NCBI GenBank assembly: GCA_023265495.1
Contig: JAHFTP010000118.1
Location: forward strand, 1 to 5,645
Length of the DNA stretch: 5,645 nt
Reading direction: 5' to 3'
Source of the DNA: Chlamydiota bacterium
Lineage (GTDB): Bacteria > Chlamydiota > Chlamydiia > Chlamydiales > Rhabdochlamydiaceae
Shown here piece by piece: positions 4,760 to 5,645 of the stretch. Position 1 is the stretch's first letter; the number at the start of each line of letters is the position of its first letter. The position numbers and the translations under genes were made by a program. The notes below the pieces were generated by a model. The model worked only from the letters and a program-made list of their open reading frames with translations, had not been told where the DNA came from and searched no databases.

Positions 4760-5645
4760 TTATGTGAGCTTCATGGGCATCAACACAAATAAGGCACTAG
4801 AAGAATCTGTGATGAGTCCGGGATTATAAGAGTCGGAAAGCTCAAAGTTAATCGTTTCATCTTTACTATGGCGGAGGATATCTAGAAAATGGGTGGGCTG
4901 GAAAGCGATCTCTACTTTTTCTCCTTGGTAGTTGACAGGCATCTGCACGGTTCCTTCCCCTATGTCGCCACTGCCGGCAGAAAGCTGAAGTTGACCTGTA
5001 GAAAAGGTGAAACGAACAGATCCTGCCGTCTCTGAAGTAAATAAAGCTACCTGCTTAAGAAGGGAAATGAGCTCTTCCCTATGGAGTTTTAATGGATGTT
5101 GGGAGATCTCCGGGATCACTCTAGAAACGTCAGGGTATTGCCCTAGGATCAGGTTGGTGATGAGCGTGGCTTTGCCCACTTGCAGGCCGCATTTGTCTTG
5201 CATGAGGATGAGTTTAGCCGTCTCCTCTTTTCCGTCGAGTAATCGGAGGATCTCTTCCACAGCCTTAATAGGAAGGATAAACGAGCCCTGCTTGCCGGAA
5301 GCTAAAGACAAGGTCGCATAGGCCTTGGCTAATTTTTTCCCATCCGTTGCAATAAAGATCGCACTTGTATCTAAGTTTTGCAGACAGACGCCATTTAATG
5401 TTTGTCTGCTGTCTTCCCGTCCTGCGGCAAAGGCTGTCTTCCCTAACAGTTCTTTTAACGTCGCCACGGGCAGGTCTGTAGTCATCTGATCAGAGAGATC
5501 CGGGAATGTGGGAAACTCTTCTTTTTGCATGCCATGGATTTTAAAATGGGAGGATCCAGAGTTTATTTGCGCTACTTCCGGTGAGAGGGTATGTACCTCA
5601 ATTTGGGGGGCAGTGAGCTCTCTAGCAAGCTGAAAAAAACGTCTT
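4760..5645 (-). CDS. dnaN: DNA polymerase III subunit beta, sliding clamp (5' end outside window)
   Basis: The beta clamp is a homodimeric ring that tethers polymerase III and other partners to DNA. The frame is open from the window edge through 294 codons to the TAA at 4762-4760. About 70 N-terminal residues of a typical ~366 are missing. The Met at 5530 is internal: the 38 codons before it continue the clamp fold, and GSSHFKIHGMQKEEFPTFPDL matches the end of domain 1. Domain 2 runs from VATLKELLGKTAF through IATDGKKLA and FILPIKAVEEIL to ILGQYPDVSRVIPE. Domain 3 starts near LKLHREELISLL. It ends in FVLMPMKLT, the conserved M-P-M-R/K-L terminus that lines the client-peptide pocket. recF follows after 7 bases, the classic dnaN-recF order. 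The promoter is outside the window. Confidence 0.97.
   Translation of the reverse strand, partial: RRFFQLARELTAPQIEVHTLSPEVAQINSGSSHFKIHGMQKEEFPTFPDLSDQMTTDLPVATLKELLGKTAFAAGREDSRQTLNGVCLQNLDTSAIFIATDGKKLAKAYATLSLASGKQGSFILPIKAVEEILRLLDGKEETAKLILMQDKCGLQVGKATLITNLILGQYPDVSRVIPEISQHPLKLHREELISLLKQVALFTSETAGSVRFTFSTGQLQLSAGSGDIGEGTVQMPVNYQGEKVEIAFQPTHFLDILRHSKDETINFELSDSYNPGLITDSSSALFVLMPMKLT

Noticed and set aside
5528..5530. ATG at 5530 as the start of dnaN (256 residues)
   Set aside because: The frame stays open to the window edge and the 38 upstream codons continue the clamp's domain 1, so this Met is internal.

Overview
This 5.6 kb window is compact bacterial housekeeping DNA. It has no insertion sequence, phage gene, CRISPR array or rRNA. 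The trmB-like N-terminus, the unassigned partner gene next to a pgi gene, and the diverged RecF all point to the Chlamydiota, most likely an environmental (Parachlamydia/Waddlia-like) member. That placement rests on remembered family resemblance, not on a search, and is moderate confidence.

Left part, + strand (68-1924): a tRNA (guanine-N7-)-methyltransferase gene (trmB) and an unrecognised 378-codon gene form a tight pair. The stop of the first directly abuts the ATG of the second. The second gene ends inside a tRNA-Pro(UGG) gene that lies on the - strand (1870-1944), so its last 17 residues are the antisense of that tRNA.

Middle (1945-2081): a 137-base spacer holds the tRNA promoter region (- strand -10 element) and a palindrome followed by T-rich sequence, which may stop + strand transcription. 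It also holds a 10-codon ORF with a good ribosome binding site and the Shine-Dalgarno of pgi. The glucose-6-phosphate isomerase gene pgi follows (2082-3680, +), complete and with all catalytic residues visible.

Right part, - strand: dnaN (sliding clamp beta, 5' end beyond the window) is followed 7 bases later by recF. The dnaN-recF pair is the classic replication/repair arrangement. recF runs convergently into pgi, and the two coding regions overlap by 59 bp at their 3' ends.

No undescribed multi-gene system is apparent. The most interesting points are the two antisense 3'-end overlaps (gene/tRNA and pgi/recF), the A8T7 palindrome in the unassigned gene, the small leader-like ORF before pgi, and departures from family motifs in TrmB and RecF.
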